Below, piece after piece: positions 48,417 through 58,116 of a stretch of 64,000 nucleotides of DNA (the first letter of the stretch is position 1; every line of letters begins with the position of its first letter). Source of the DNA: Alphaproteobacteria bacterium (GTDB lineage Bacteria > Pseudomonadota > Alphaproteobacteria > Parvibaculales > Parvibaculaceae); contig JAJFGY010000136.1 in NCBI GenBank assembly GCA_021775935.1, forward strand, positions 1 through 64,000. The letters run 5' to 3'. The notes beneath the pieces are model-generated. The model was not told the DNA's origin. It was given only the letters and a program-made list of their open reading frames with translations, and did no database searches. A program made the position numbers and the translations under genes.

Positions 48417-50315
48417 ATGCTCCATCTCCTAAGACAATATGCAAGCGGCTGGGTCGCATGGATTATTATTATTCCGCTCGTGGCCGCCTTCGCCATTTGG
48501 GGAGTTGCGGATGTATTCCGCGGTTTCAGCAATGACACCGTCCTTACTGCCGGCGAGACCGAGATCACTGCCGAGCGCTTTAACGCCGAATACGCGCAAC
48601 GACTTGATGACTTCAGCGAGCAGATTGGCCAATACATCTCGCCACAGGACGGGCGCAAATACGGCATTGATCGACGTGTTCTTTCTCAGTTGGCCGGTGG
48701 TGCCGTTCTTTCCGAAGAGGCGCGGTCGCTCGGCCTTGCTGTCTCTGATGAAATGGTTGCTACAGACATTCGAACAGATCAGACGTTTTTTGGCGCATTT
48801 GGGCAGTTCGACCGTCAAACGTTTGAACTGGCACTTTTGCAGAGCCGAATTTCTGAGCAGACATTTGTGGATGACCGCCGGGACTTCCTGAAACGCGAGC
48901 AGTTGCTGTCGACGGTATCAGCCGGGGCCACGCCCGCCACAGGGCTCGCAGAGGCACTTTATGAATATCGCTACGAACTTCGGAGCGTTCGCTACATAAC
49001 CTTGCCGCCTGATCTGGTCGAGAATATCGCAGACCCTGCGGAAGATGTGATTGACGCCTATCATCAACAGACTGCGATACGCTTCACTCGCCCTGAAACA
49101 CGTTCATTCAGTGTCCTGAGCGTGCGCCCCAGCGATATTGCACCTAATCTGGCGATTGATGAAGCAGTGCTCCTGTCAGAATTTGAAGACCGCCGGGGAG
49201 AATTCGATGAACAGGAAACCCGAACGGTTATCCAAATTCCGACACCCGACGCAGCTGCAGCCCTCGCGATCAGTCAAAAGCTGAATGAAGGCGCTGCTAT
49301 TGAAGGTGTGTTGGATGGGCTCAGCCTCAGCATTGATGATGTGACGCTGAGCGATGTGACGATTCAGGGCTTCTTGAGCCCAGACATTGGGAAAGCGGCC
49401 TTCAGCCTTGAGGAAGGCAAAGTCAGCGACCCGATTGACGGCCCTCTTGGTCCCGTCGTTCTTATCGTTACTGGCATCAAACCTGCCATCCCGGCGAAAT
49501 TCGAAGATGTTCGCGACGAGATACAAAAGGAGCTTGTGGCCACGCAGGCCGCAGACGCCGTTTTTGATCTCTATAATCAGATTGAAGATGAACGTGCTGG
49601 CGGCTCCACCTTGCAGGAAATTTCTGCAAGCCAATCTCTTGATCTGGTCAAAGTTGCAGACACAACCGAGCAGGGTCTGACCATCGCTGGACCACCACCA
49701 GAGAACATGCCGTCGATCTCCGGTCTTATGCCTCTTGTGTTCGCTAATGATATCGGAATCGAAATTCCCGCAGGAGACCTTGATGATGATGGTTATTTCT
49801 GGGTCGAGGTGACGGGCATCACGCCTGCCGAGCTGAAGCCGCTTGATGAAGTCCGCGATGATGTCATCGCACTTTGGAAGCGGGAACAGCGAAAAGTTGC
49901 GTTGGAAGAACTTGCGCAATCACTGGTCGAACGCGGAAATCTGGGCACGAGCATGGATGCCATCGCGGCGGAATATAATAGAGCTGCTCTCACGTCACCT
50001 CTCATGGTTCGACGGTTCAACAATGAGACGTTCTCGCGTATTGGCGTTACGAATATCTTTGCAACGCCAGCCGATAAGTTCACCTATTCGCTCGCTGGGT
50101 TTGGCGACAGCATGGTGTTGATGCAAGTGGCAGCCATCGAAACGCCGACACCGGGCGACAACACCGCAGATCTCTCGGAGATTGAGGACGGCCTAAAAAC
50201 AACAGCCGCCGATGATCTTATCGCTGCACTTGTTGTTGCACTGCAGGAGAAGTATGAGGTTCAGGTGAATTATGGACTTCTTGATCAGCTGCTTTCACCG
50301 GGCACCGGCGGCTAA
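48417..50315 (+). CDS. ppiD: membrane-anchored peptidyl-prolyl isomerase PpiD
   Basis: The 632-residue protein has an N-terminal membrane anchor (GWVAWIIIIPLVAAFAIWGVADVF) and a SurA/PpiD N-terminal chaperone domain. A parvulin-type region lies near residues 250-380 (LSPDIGKAAFSLEEGKVSDPIDGPLGPVV), and a second rotamase-like region follows. It likely acts as a chaperone for proteins leaving the Sec translocon, with weak isomerase activity. The ATG ends the divergent tpiA intergenic region. trpE begins 53 bases downstream, so cotranscription is possible. Confidence 0.9.
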   Translation: MLHLLRQYASGWVAWIIIIPLVAAFAIWGVADVFRGFSNDTVLTAGETEITAERFNAEYAQRLDDFSEQIGQYISPQDGRKYGIDRRVLSQLAGGAVLSEEARSLGLAVSDEMVATDIRTDQTFFGAFGQFDRQTFELALLQSRISEQTFVDDRRDFLKREQLLSTVSAGATPATGLAEALYEYRYELRSVRYITLPPDLVENIADPAEDVIDAYHQQTAIRFTRPETRSFSVLSVRPSDIAPNLAIDEAVLLSEFEDRRGEFDEQETRTVIQIPTPDAAAALAISQKLNEGAAIEGVLDGLSLSIDDVTLSDVTIQGFLSPDIGKAAFSLEEGKVSDPIDGPLGPVVLIVTGIKPAIPAKFEDVRDEIQKELVATQAADAVFDLYNQIEDERAGGSTLQEISASQSLDLVKVADTTEQGLTIAGPPPENMPSISGLMPLVFANDIGIEIPAGDLDDDGYFWVEVTGITPAELKPLDEVRDDVIALWKREQRKVALEELAQSLVERGNLGTSMDAIAAEYNRAALTSPLMVRRFNNETFSRIGVTNIFATPADKFTYSLAGFGDSMVLMQVAAIETPTPGDNTADLSEIEDGLKTTAADDLIAALVVALQEKYEVQVNYGLLDQLLSPGTGG

Positions 50316-50368
50316 CGCCACCGCTCGCAACTATAATTAGACTAGGTAAAGGAGACCGGTCCCGGCAG

Positions 50369-51901
50369 ATGCCTGGATCGGAATGTTTCATGTTTCATCC
50401 CGCGTTTGACATCTTTGAGCCCGCTTATTCCTCCGGGAAAGCTCAGGTTGTGTGGACACGTCTGGTTGCCGATATGGAAACGCCGGTCTCTGCCTATCTC
50501 AAGATCGCTGCTGAACAGCCCAATAGCTTCCTGTTGGAATCTGTGGAGGGTGGCGACACCCGTGGCCGCTATTCCATTATCGGACTGAAACCTGATGCCA
50601 TATGGAAAGCCCAAGGTGACAAGGCTGCGATCAACCTGACTGCAGAGCATGACACATCGGCCTTTGTCCCCTGTGACAAGGGTACTTTGGACGCCTTGAG
50701 AGACTTTATAGAAAGCGCCCATATTGATCTGCCAGAAGATCTTCCGGCCATGTCCGCCGGCGTATTTGGCTATATGGGTTATGACGCTGTGCGTCTGATG
50801 GAGCATCTGCCCGATGAAAACCCAGATGTACTTGGTCTACCCGATGGGCTTTTCCTGCGACCTACGATGATCGCTGTCTTCGATTCTGTGAAAGATGAAG
50901 TCATTCTTGTAACGCCGGTGCGGCATAGTGAGGGCACCACGGGCAAGATGGCCTATGAGAAGGCCCTGGATAGGCTTGAGCAAACCATCGCGCGCTTTGA
51001 CCAGGCTCTTTCCCATGCTGAGCCTGCGGCGGACGTCGCAGCGCTTCCAACACCGACCTCCAATACTCCCAAAGAGACCTATTTTGATATGGTCGCACAG
51101 GCCAGGGAATATATCGCGGCGGGAGATGTATTTCAGGTGGTTCTCAGCCAGCGGTTTGAGACAGAATTTGAACTCCCACCTTTCTCTCTTTACCGAGCAT
51201 TGCGGCGGATCAATCCATCACCCTACTTATTCTTTCTGAATTTTGAGGGTTTCTCGCTTGTTGGCTCAAGCCCAGAGATTCTTGTTCGCGTTCGCGACGG
51301 CAAAGTAACCATCCGACCCATTGCTGGCACGCGGCACCGGGGCGAAAGCCGTGCAGAAGACGCTGCGATTGAACAAGACCTGCTGAGCGATCCAAAGGAG
51401 CGCGCAGAGCATTTGATGCTGCTTGATCTTGGGCGCAACGATGTCGGTCGTGTTTCCAAATTAGGGTCAGTGGACGTTACTGACCAATTCGCCCTGCAAT
51501 ACACCTCCCACCTCATTCACATCGTGTCTAATGTGGAAGGCGATCTTGATCCACGTTTCGACGCCATCTCAGCGCTTATTGCGGGTCACCCAGCGGGCAC
51601 TGTCTCTGGAGCGCCCAAAGTACGGGCAATGGAGATTATCGACGAGTTGGAATTGGAGAAGCGCGGCGCCTATGCAGGCCTAGTCGGATATTTTTCTGCA
51701 GGCGGTGATATGGACACCTGCATCGTGCTGAGAACTGCGGTTGTCAAAGACGGCAAAATGTTCGTGCAAGCCGGTGGCGGCGTTGTCGCTGACTCAACGC
51801 CGGAATATGAGCATGCAGAATCAGTCAATAAGGCGAAGGCACTCTTCCGCGCAGCAGAGGAAGCCGTTCGCTTTGCCTCAGAGGCTGGACGCGGCCAATA
51901 G
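50369..51901 (+). CDS. trpE: anthranilate synthase component I
   Basis: The 510-residue enzyme makes anthranilate from chorismate with ammonia from TrpG. The feedback tryptophan site is near the N-terminal LLESVEGGDTRGRYSIIG. Catalytic signatures are FQVVLSQRFE, FEGFSLVGSSPEILVRV, PIAGTRHRGE, LDLGRNDVGRV and GHPAGTVSGAPKVRAMEI. The ATG at 50369 is used; a second ATG at 50390 is also possible, with AAAGGAG 15 bases before the first. No leader peptide with Trp codons is seen. Its last 24 bases overlap the converging deacetylase gene. Confidence 0.95.
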   Translation: MPGSECFMFHPAFDIFEPAYSSGKAQVVWTRLVADMETPVSAYLKIAAEQPNSFLLESVEGGDTRGRYSIIGLKPDAIWKAQGDKAAINLTAEHDTSAFVPCDKGTLDALRDFIESAHIDLPEDLPAMSAGVFGYMGYDAVRLMEHLPDENPDVLGLPDGLFLRPTMIAVFDSVKDEVILVTPVRHSEGTTGKMAYEKALDRLEQTIARFDQALSHAEPAADVAALPTPTSNTPKETYFDMVAQAREYIAAGDVFQVVLSQRFETEFELPPFSLYRALRRINPSPYLFFLNFEGFSLVGSSPEILVRVRDGKVTIRPIAGTRHRGESRAEDAAIEQDLLSDPKERAEHLMLLDLGRNDVGRVSKLGSVDVTDQFALQYTSHLIHIVSNVEGDLDPRFDAISALIAGHPAGTVSGAPKVRAMEIIDELELEKRGAYAGLVGYFSAGGDMDTCIVLRTAVVKDGKMFVQAGGGVVADSTPEYEHAESVNKAKALFRAAEEAVRFASEAGRGQ

Positions 51902-53059
51902 GCCCTTGTCGATTGCAGAATTGGGTTTTGCCATCGCAGAAATAGGGGCCAGTTCCAATCCCTTGCTCCCCAGACCCCGTGCCCAAACTTCAAGCACCTC
52001 CAGGGTCATTTCATGAGGATGGCCGATCGCTATGGCTTGACCGGTAGCGCGCGCTGTCTTTTCCAACTCTGCCAATTGGGCCAGCAACCCATCGGCACCA
52101 GATGCATGGTCCAAGAAGACATCCCGGCTGACAGTGGTTGCGCCCGCCGCCTCTCCAATCTTCGCCGCCAGCGTGTTTGCTGTCGTGCGGCTATCAAGGA
52201 ACAGAAGCCCCCTCGCTCGAGCCTCGCGCATTACCGGGAGGAGCGCTCTTACATCAGCTGTAAAGCGACTTCCCATATGATTGTTGAAACCCACGGCACC
52301 TGGAAATTCATCCAAATGGCGGGCCAGAAGCGAGGCAATCTGATCGGTTGATTGATCAACCCTAAGCGCACCCGGGCCGGGATCAGCGTCGCCCTGAGGC
52401 TCCATGGGGACGTGCACCATTATCTCATGACCGCGCGCCATTGCTTCCTCCGCCAGCCCCTGGGAAGCCCGCCCATAGGGCAGGAAAGACAAGGTAATCT
52501 CTGCGGGAAGCCTTATGGCGCGCCGCGTAGATTTTTGATCAAGGCCCAGATCATCCAGCACGATCGCAATTTGCGGCTTGGCTTCCTCTGCGAACGGAAG
52601 GGCCACTGTTTCAATTGGAAGCGGGCGCCCCAATGACGACACCAAGATCTCCTCAGGCGCGAGATCAGCAGGTAGATCCAAAAAGTCGGTTTGCGGCTTG
52701 GACGACACCCTAGCTGCTTCTGGTTCAAGATTTGGCCCAGGGTCCCGTATTGCCGCATGAACAGCATGGCCGGGCACCTGGATGGGCTCGGCTCCAACGG
52801 GAGAAAGAACCCGGGGCGCAGCGCGCATCTGGGCTGCTGACATTTCAGCCCGATTGACCGTTTCAGGAGATTGGTGTGGAAGCGACTGGTGCGGAAGCGC
52901 AACCGATTGAACGCCTGTGCTGCGCTCCGGGAGCGCGTAGCCCGCTGAGAGGCCGACGACAGCGCCCAGCGCCAGTGCTGCACAGATCGCCCATACATAG
53001 CCTTCTCGTCCAGCCGGATCAGACGCTGGCGTATCGTCTATATGCTTGCCCTGGTTCAC
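51878..53059 (-). CDS. divergent polysaccharide deacetylase family protein (YibQ type)
   Basis: The 393-residue protein has a membrane anchor near residues 22-45 and a long low-complexity linker rich in Pro, Ala and Glu. The C-terminal deacetylase-like domain follows from about 160 (IAIVLDDLGLDQKSTRRAI; HEIMVHVPMEP; NNHMGSRFTAD; AIGHPHEMTLEVL). It keeps the Asp-Asp and His residues of the NodB-like metal site. Family members are periplasmic and of unknown exact substrate. It sits in reverse between trpE and trpG, overlapping trpE by 24 bases. Confidence 0.88.
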   Translation of the reverse strand: MNQGKHIDDTPASDPAGREGYVWAICAALALGAVVGLSAGYALPERSTGVQSVALPHQSLPHQSPETVNRAEMSAAQMRAAPRVLSPVGAEPIQVPGHAVHAAIRDPGPNLEPEAARVSSKPQTDFLDLPADLAPEEILVSSLGRPLPIETVALPFAEEAKPQIAIVLDDLGLDQKSTRRAIRLPAEITLSFLPYGRASQGLAEEAMARGHEIMVHVPMEPQGDADPGPGALRVDQSTDQIASLLARHLDEFPGAVGFNNHMGSRFTADVRALLPVMREARARGLLFLDSRTTANTLAAKIGEAAGATTVSRDVFLDHASGADGLLAQLAELEKTARATGQAIAIGHPHEMTLEVLEVWARGLGSKGLELAPISAMAKPNSAIDKGLLAASSL

Positions 53060-53174
53060 GCTGCATTTCCCTCACCACATATTTGCCCACAGATGCAGGC
53101 GGCCCCAATATGCAGTAGATATCCCGTTGCATTTCACCATATCTAGTACATGGTTCGCACTGGCCGGAACGGGC

Positions 53175-53183
53175 TTATCCACA
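53175..53183 (+). promoter_or_regulatory. DnaA-box-like 9-mer TTATCCACA upstream of trpG
   Basis: An exact match to the consensus DnaA box lies in the promoter region between the deacetylase and trpG genes. A single match of this size occurs by chance in a window of this length about as often as not, so binding is only possible. Confidence 0.3.
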
Positions 53184-53208
53184 GGTTTCACTGAGTTTCT
53201 GGTCGCTC

Positions 53209-53237
53209 TTGTTGCATAGGGTCGGCGTCCTTATAAG
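53209..53237 (+). promoter_or_regulatory. possible sigma-70 promoter for trpGDC
   Basis: TTGTTG and TATAAG are separated by 17 bases and lie about 70 bases before the trpG start. The -35 match is only partial, so this is a tentative assignment. The trp genes need a promoter here because the preceding gene points the other way. Confidence 0.3.
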
Positions 53238-53304
53238 AAAGTTCCTATATTGCAGGTACTTACACCGGGCCCCTCCCTTCTGGCCCCAGTCGGAGTTCGC
53301 AGCG

Positions 53305-53898
53305 ATGCTGCTATTGATCGATAATTACGACAGCTTCACCTACAATCTTGTCCACTTCCTGGGCGATGTGGGGGCAGACTGCGTTGTTCACCGGAATGAT
53401 CAGATTAGTGTTGATGATGCGATGGCGCTGAAACCAGACGCGATTGTCATTTCGCCCGGTCCTTGCGACCCTGATCGTGCCGGTATCTGCCTTGATCTTG
53501 TTGCTGCGGCGGCAGTCGCGAAACTGCCCCTCTTTGGCGTCTGCCTTGGCCATCAATCCATCGGTCAGGCTTTTGGCGCGACCATCATTCGTGCGCCTGA
53601 AATGATGCATGGCAAAATGAGCCCGATTTCTCACGATGGAAAAGGGGTATTCAAGGACATCGCGAACCCGTTTGAGGCGACCCGCTATCACTCGCTCACC
53701 ATTGCGCCGGAAAGTCTGCCGGACTGCCTGGACGTCACCGCCCACAGCGACGATGGCGTCATCATGGGTGTGCAGCATAAAGAACTGCCTATCCATGGTG
53801 TCCAATTTCATCCCGAAAGCATTGCGTCTGAACATGGCCGAGAGATTTTGGCCAATTTCCTTGATCTTGCAGGCGTTAAACGCACGCTCCCTGCCTAA
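53305..53898 (+). CDS. trpG: anthranilate synthase component II (glutamine amidotransferase)
   Basis: The 197-residue class I amidotransferase begins LLLIDNYDSFTYNLVHFL, has the nucleophile Cys in GVCLGHQSIGQAFG, and the catalytic His-Glu in GVQFHPESIASEHG. It supplies ammonia to TrpE and may also serve p-aminobenzoate synthesis. The ORF track opens 32 codons earlier; the ATG at 53305 has CGGAG upstream. It heads trpG-trpD-trpC, whose following genes are only 2-16 bases apart. Confidence 0.96.
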   Translation: MLLLIDNYDSFTYNLVHFLGDVGADCVVHRNDQISVDDAMALKPDAIVISPGPCDPDRAGICLDLVAAAAVAKLPLFGVCLGHQSIGQAFGATIIRAPEMMHGKMSPISHDGKGVFKDIANPFEATRYHSLTIAPESLPDCLDVTAHSDDGVIMGVQHKELPIHGVQFHPESIASEHGREILANFLDLAGVKRTLPA

Positions 53899-53913
53899 CC
53901 TAGCTTGAGTAGT

Positions 53914-54930
53914 ATGACTGACTTCAAAGAACTGATTGCCAAAGTTGCTGACGGAAACGTCCTCGCCTCACATGAGGCTGAAGCTGCCTTCAACAGCATG
54001 ATGTCGGGAGACGCGACCTCAGGTCAGATTGGCGCCTTCCTTATGGCACTGAGGGTCCGGGGAGAAACAGTCGATGAGATTACCGCTGGTGCCAAAGTGA
54101 TGCGCGCCAAAGCGGTTCAGGTTCCAGCGCCGTCAAACGCCATCGACACCTGTGGCACCGGGGGCGATGCATCGGGCACTTACAACATCTCTACTGCAGC
54201 CTCCTTTGCCGTGGCAGCTTGTGGTGTGCCTGTCGCGAAGCATGGCAACAAGGCGCTGTCCTCCAAGTCTGGCTCTGCAGAGGTGCTGGAAAAACTCGGC
54301 GTCAAACTCGATATTGGTCCGGACTTGATCCGACGCTGTATTGATGAAGCGGGCATTGGCTTCATGTTTGCCCCCGCCCACCATTCGGCAATGAAGCATG
54401 TCGGCCCCACACGGGCAGAGCTTGGCACGCGCACCATCTTTAACCTGCTCGGTCCTCTCTCAAACCCTGCGGGAACCAAGTTTCAGGTTGTTGGCGTTTT
54501 TGATGACAAATGGGTGGAGCCGCTTGCACAGGTTCTCAAAAACCTTGGCTCAACGAGGGTCTGGGTGATGCACGGCAGCGACGGGCTGGATGAGCTTACG
54601 ACCACGGGGTCTAGTCGGGTTGCTGAACTCAAAGACGGACATGTTTCCACGTTTGAGGTTGCACCTGAAGAAGTTGGCTTGCCCCGCGCGTCTGCGGCGG
54701 ATCTTAAGGGCGGTGACCCGGATGAAAACACTGCAGCACTCCGCGCGCTGCTTGATGGTGAAGTCGGTCCCTACCGTGACATCGTCGCACTCAACGCTGC
54801 TGCATCCCTAGTCGTGGCAGGCAAAGCTGCGACCCTCAAAGAGGGGGTTGTGATGGCTGGAGAGGCAATTGCCTCTGGGGCTGCAAAAGCGGCACTCGAC
54901 AAGCTCGTTTCCGTCTCGAACGAAAGCTGA
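53914..54930 (+). CDS. trpD: anthranilate phosphoribosyltransferase
   Basis: The 338-residue enzyme transfers phosphoribose to anthranilate. The PRPP-binding motifs are intact: [36 protein letters not shown] and [23 protein letters not shown]. The ATG at 53914 is used in place of the ORF-track TTG three codons earlier. It lies 15 bases after trpG and two bases before trpC. Confidence 0.96.
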   Translation: MTDFKELIAKVADGNVLASHEAEAAFNSMMSGDATSGQIGAFLMALRVRGETVDEITAGAKVMRAKAVQVPAPSNAIDTCGTGGDASGTYNISTAASFAVAACGVPVAKHGNKALSSKSGSAEVLEKLGVKLDIGPDLIRRCIDEAGIGFMFAPAHHSAMKHVGPTRAELGTRTIFNLLGPLSNPAGTKFQVVGVFDDKWVEPLAQVLKNLGSTRVWVMHGSDGLDELTTTGSSRVAELKDGHVSTFEVAPEEVGLPRASAADLKGGDPDENTAALRALLDGEVGPYRDIVALNAAASLVVAGKAATLKEGVVMAGEAIASGAAKAALDKLVSVSNES

Positions 54931-54932
54931 CC

Positions 54933-55733
54933 ATGGCAGACATTCTGGAAAAAATTGGCTCCTATAAGCTGGAAGAAATTGCGGCAGCGAAATCCGCCTG
55001 TCCTTTGGCTGAGCTGGAAGTGCGAGCCAAATCGGCGTCTCCTGTTCGTGGCTTTGCTGATGCGTTGCATACGAGCGCCAAGGAAGGGCGATATGGGCTC
55101 ATCGCAGAGATCAAAAAAGCGAGCCCTTCAAAGGGTCTGATCCGAGCGGACTTTAATCCGCCTGAACTTGCCCTCGCTTATGAAAAAGGTGGAGCGACCT
55201 GTTTATCGGTTCTAACCGATGGCCCTTCCTTTCAAGGAGCGCCGGATTTTCTAACAAAGGCGCGTGCAGCTGTCTCGCTGCCTGCGCTGCGCAAAGATTT
55301 TCTCTACGACCCGTATCAGGTGGTCGAAGCCCGCGCGTGGGAAGCCGATTGCATTCTCATCATTATGGCGTCGGTCAGCGATGCCCAAGCCGCTGAGCTT
55401 GAACAGACCGCCTTTGACTGGGGCATGGATGCCTTGATTGAAGTACATAACGGCGATGAATTAGACCGGGCACTGAAACTCAAAAGTCCACTGATCGGGA
55501 TCAATAATCGTAATCTACGTACCTTTGACACAAGTCTGCAAACAACACTCGACCTTGCGCCGCGTGTTCCGGCGGATCGGATGATCGTTGGGGAAAGCGG
55601 ACTTGCAACCCCCGCTGATCTTGCACACCTCTCAGGCGCCGGCGTCAATACGTTCCTGATCGGAGAGAGCCTGATGCGGAAAGACGACGTGGCGCAAGCG
55701 ACGCGGGAACTGCTGGCGAAAGAAGATGCATGA
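54933..55733 (+). CDS. trpC: indole-3-glycerol phosphate synthase
   Basis: The 266-residue TIM-barrel enzyme has [19 protein letters not shown] with the catalytic Lys, [33 protein letters not shown] and [11 protein letters not shown]. It forms indole-3-glycerol phosphate. It is not fused to TrpF. Its stop overlaps the start of the GNAT gene by four bases, so the next genes are translationally coupled. Confidence 0.97.
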   Translation: MADILEKIGSYKLEEIAAAKSACPLAELEVRAKSASPVRGFADALHTSAKEGRYGLIAEIKKASPSKGLIRADFNPPELALAYEKGGATCLSVLTDGPSFQGAPDFLTKARAAVSLPALRKDFLYDPYQVVEARAWEADCILIIMASVSDAQAAELEQTAFDWGMDALIEVHNGDELDRALKLKSPLIGINNRNLRTFDTSLQTTLDLAPRVPADRMIVGESGLATPADLAHLSGAGVNTFLIGESLMRKDDVAQATRELLAKEDA

Positions 55734-56242
55734 CCGTCAGCATCCGACCTGTTGAGCCTGACGAAATTCCTCTTCTTGGTGACATAGAAAAATCTGCTGT
55801 CGAATTGTTCCGTGACAATGGATTGGACGATGTGGCTGAGGGTGGTCACCTGCCCCCAGGTTTTGTTTTGTCATTCACACGGTATGGCACCATCCTGGTT
55901 GCTGATGTTGACCAGACTGTTGCAGGGTTTGCGCTTGTCGCATCTTATGATCAAACCGCCCACCTGTATGAAGTCTCGGTCGGTCGCACCTTTCAAGGCC
56001 AGGGTTTTGGTCGACAGCTAGTTGATGGCGCGTGTGCGTGGGCCCAAACAAACGGGTTTGGAGCCATAACATTATCGACCTTTGTTGAGATCCCCTGGAA
56101 TGCGCCTTTCTATGCAAGTATGGGGTTTCGTATTTTGACAGAACACGAATGGACACCTGCCTTTCACGTTCTACGGGGACGGGAGGAAGATGCTGGTCTG
56201 GATGTCGGTCGGCGCTGTTTTATGAAAAAGGATCTTTCATGA
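55730..56242 (+). CDS. GNAT family N-acetyltransferase
   Basis: The 170-residue protein has the GNAT fold: [12 protein letters not shown] before [21 protein letters not shown], with the acetyl-CoA pyrophosphate loop Q/RxxGxG/A in [10 protein letters not shown], and the later [11 protein letters not shown]. The substrate is not known. It is joined by four-base overlaps to trpC before it and to moaC after it, although neither pathway needs an acetyltransferase. Confidence 0.85.
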   Translation: MTVSIRPVEPDEIPLLGDIEKSAVELFRDNGLDDVAEGGHLPPGFVLSFTRYGTILVADVDQTVAGFALVASYDQTAHLYEVSVGRTFQGQGFGRQLVDGACAWAQTNGFGAITLSTFVEIPWNAPFYASMGFRILTEHEWTPAFHVLRGREEDAGLDVGRRCFMKKDLS

Positions 56243-56721
56243 GCGAGAACAAGCTCTCCCACATTGACGCCGACGGGCGCATGGCCATGGTCGATGTCAC
56301 GGACAAACAAGTGACTGACCGTGTTGCGACAGCGCGCGGTCAGATCTCCATGGAGCCGGCGACGCTCAACCTCATCCTGGAAAATCGCATCGCAAAAGGA
56401 AATGTGATCGAGGCTGCGCGATTGGCCGGGATTATGGCCGCAAAACGCACGCACGAGTTGATCCCTCTCTGCCACCCTCTTCTCATCGGCAAGGTCGACA
56501 TCGATATTGACGCCCATGAAGACACAAATGTTCTTACCGTCGAAGCCACGGTTCGTGTCTCAGGCAAAACCGGTGTTGAGATGGAGGCACTCACGGCTGT
56601 CAGCGTTGCCTGCCTTACAATTTATGACATGGCCAAAGCGGTTGACCGGGGCATGACGATTGGCGATATCCGCCTTACGTATAAGTCTGGCGGCAAATCA
56701 GGAACCTATACCGGATCATGA
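56239..56721 (+). CDS. moaC: cyclic pyranopterin monophosphate synthase MoaC
   Basis: The 160-residue protein catalyses the second half-reaction that makes cyclic pyranopterin for molybdenum cofactor. It has [37 protein letters not shown] and the C-terminal Lys (YKSGGKSG). The ORF-track start lies 30 codons inside the GNAT gene; the ATG at 56239 overlaps the GNAT stop as ATGA. It is coupled by four bases to moeA. Confidence 0.96.
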   Translation: MSENKLSHIDADGRMAMVDVTDKQVTDRVATARGQISMEPATLNLILENRIAKGNVIEAARLAGIMAAKRTHELIPLCHPLLIGKVDIDIDAHEDTNVLTVEATVRVSGKTGVEMEALTAVSVACLTIYDMAKAVDRGMTIGDIRLTYKSGGKSGTYTGS

Positions 56722-57947
56722 GCGCGGCTTCACTCCTTCCTGTTGACGACGCCATTGCCCGAATTGGCGCTGCCATTGCACTCCTGCCAACCGAGCGCAT
56801 CCCGGTGGGCGACGCTGGAGGTCGGGTCCTTGCTAGCGAGCTGACGGCGCGCAGAACACACCCGCCGTTTGATGGGTCTGCGATGGATGGATATGCCGTA
56901 CGTCTTGAGGATGTGAGTAGAGTTCCAGCCTCGCTAACTGTCGTCGGAGAAAGTGCGGCGGGTGGGTCTTTCGACCAAGTGGTTGGGCAGCGTGAGGCGG
57001 TTCGCATTTTCACCGGCGCTCCCCTGCCCTCTGGCGCCGACACAATTGTCATTCAGGAAGATACGATACGTGACGGGGACACGGTCCTTGTAAATGAAGC
57101 CCCGAAACCTCATCAGCATATTCGCCGCGCGGGAATTGATTTTCGTGAAGGCGACACTTTCTTTCACGCAGGCAGGCGCATGTCGGCAAGTGATATTGCT
57201 CTAGCGGCTGCGATGAATATTCCTGAGCTCGCTGTCTTCAAGAAGCCGCGCATCGCCTTTTTTGCAACCGGCGATGAACTTGTTCTTCCTGGTGAAATGC
57301 CTGGCCCCAATCAGATTGTCAGTTCAAACAGCGCCGGGTTGGCCGCGCTCATTCGCGAGGTTGGCGGTGAACCGGTGGACTTGGGTATCGCCCGGGACAA
57401 TGAAGCCAGCATCAAAGACTGTGCTGAGAAGGCGCAGGACGCAGACATTCTCGTCACCCTGGGCGGCGCCTCTGTCGGCGATCACGATCTGGTTCAGCCG
57501 GTTTTGACCTCCATGGGTCTTTCCGTCGATTTTTGGCGTATTGCCATGCGCCCGGGCAAACCTCTTATGTTTGGCGATCTGAATGGTGTCCCCTTCCTTG
57601 GCCTGCCAGGCAACCCGGTTTCGGCGTTGGTGTGCGGGCACCTCTTTTTGCGCACGGCGATCGACGCCAGACAAGGAATAACCGCAACCCATCCGCCGCT
57701 CATTCCCGTAACGCTTGGTGTGGATCTCAAGGCGAATGACAAACGCCAGGACTATCTGCGGGCAACTCTGCAGGCAGTTGACGGAGCCTGGGTTGCCACT
57801 CCACTCAACCGGCAAGACAGTTCCATGCTCAGCGCTCTTTCGCGCAGTCATTGTCTTTTGGTCCGTCCGCCTCACGCCCCCGCGGCAAAAACCGGTGACA
57901 TCTGCCAATCCGTCCTGCTACGGGCTCCAGACTTATCCACAGTTTAG
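56718..57947 (+). CDS. moeA: molybdopterin molybdenumtransferase MoeA
   Basis: The 409-residue protein inserts molybdate into adenylylated molybdopterin. It has the MoeA N-terminal domain ([33 protein letters not shown]), a MoCF domain ([47 protein letters not shown]) and the C-terminal beta domain. [11 protein letters not shown] is also present. Its length is normal. The last bases contain a DnaA-box-like 9-mer. lexA follows after 169 bases. Confidence 0.96.
   Translation: MSAASLLPVDDAIARIGAAIALLPTERIPVGDAGGRVLASELTARRTHPPFDGSAMDGYAVRLEDVSRVPASLTVVGESAAGGSFDQVVGQREAVRIFTGAPLPSGADTIVIQEDTIRDGDTVLVNEAPKPHQHIRRAGIDFREGDTFFHAGRRMSASDIALAAAMNIPELAVFKKPRIAFFATGDELVLPGEMPGPNQIVSSNSAGLAALIREVGGEPVDLGIARDNEASIKDCAEKAQDADILVTLGGASVGDHDLVQPVLTSMGLSVDFWRIAMRPGKPLMFGDLNGVPFLGLPGNPVSALVCGHLFLRTAIDARQGITATHPPLIPVTLGVDLKANDKRQDYLRATLQAVDGAWVATPLNRQDSSMLSALSRSHCLLVRPPHAPAAKTGDICQSVLLRAPDLSTV
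57933..57941 (+). promoter_or_regulatory. DnaA-box-like 9-mer TTATCCACA at the end of moeA
   Basis: An exact consensus DnaA box lies at the last codons of moeA, 23 bases before the LexA box. It may be chance, but its position near the lexA control region makes it worth noting. Confidence 0.3.
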
Positions 57948-57963
57948 GGTTGACGCTCAGGGA

Positions 57964-57978
57964 GAACCAAACTAGAAC
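57964..57978 (+). promoter_or_regulatory. LexA box GAAC-N7-GAAC upstream of lexA
   Basis: GAACCAAACTAGAAC matches the direct-repeat operator known for alphaproteobacterial LexA (GTTC/GAAC-N7-GTTC/GAAC). It lies 138 bases before the lexA ATG in the moeA-lexA gap, and indicates negative autoregulation and SOS induction. A weaker half-match (GTTC-N7-TTGG) begins at 58000. Confidence 0.72.
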
Positions 57979-58116
57979 AGAATCAGATGTTTTTGATTTG
58001 TTCTCGAGGTTTGGTACCTAACTGCCGGTTTTGTATCGCTCGATATCTAGAATTACGGTGTTTCAACCGTGCCCGCACAGGCTCACTGAAACACTCGATA
58101 TACTGGAGGCTGCTTG

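Noticed and set aside
49176-49919. 247-codon minus-strand ORF
   Set aside because: It is antisense to ppiD and has no recognisable domain.
50316-50368. trp leader peptide or attenuator before trpE
   Set aside because: The 53-base gap has no start codon followed by Trp codons and no competing hairpins.
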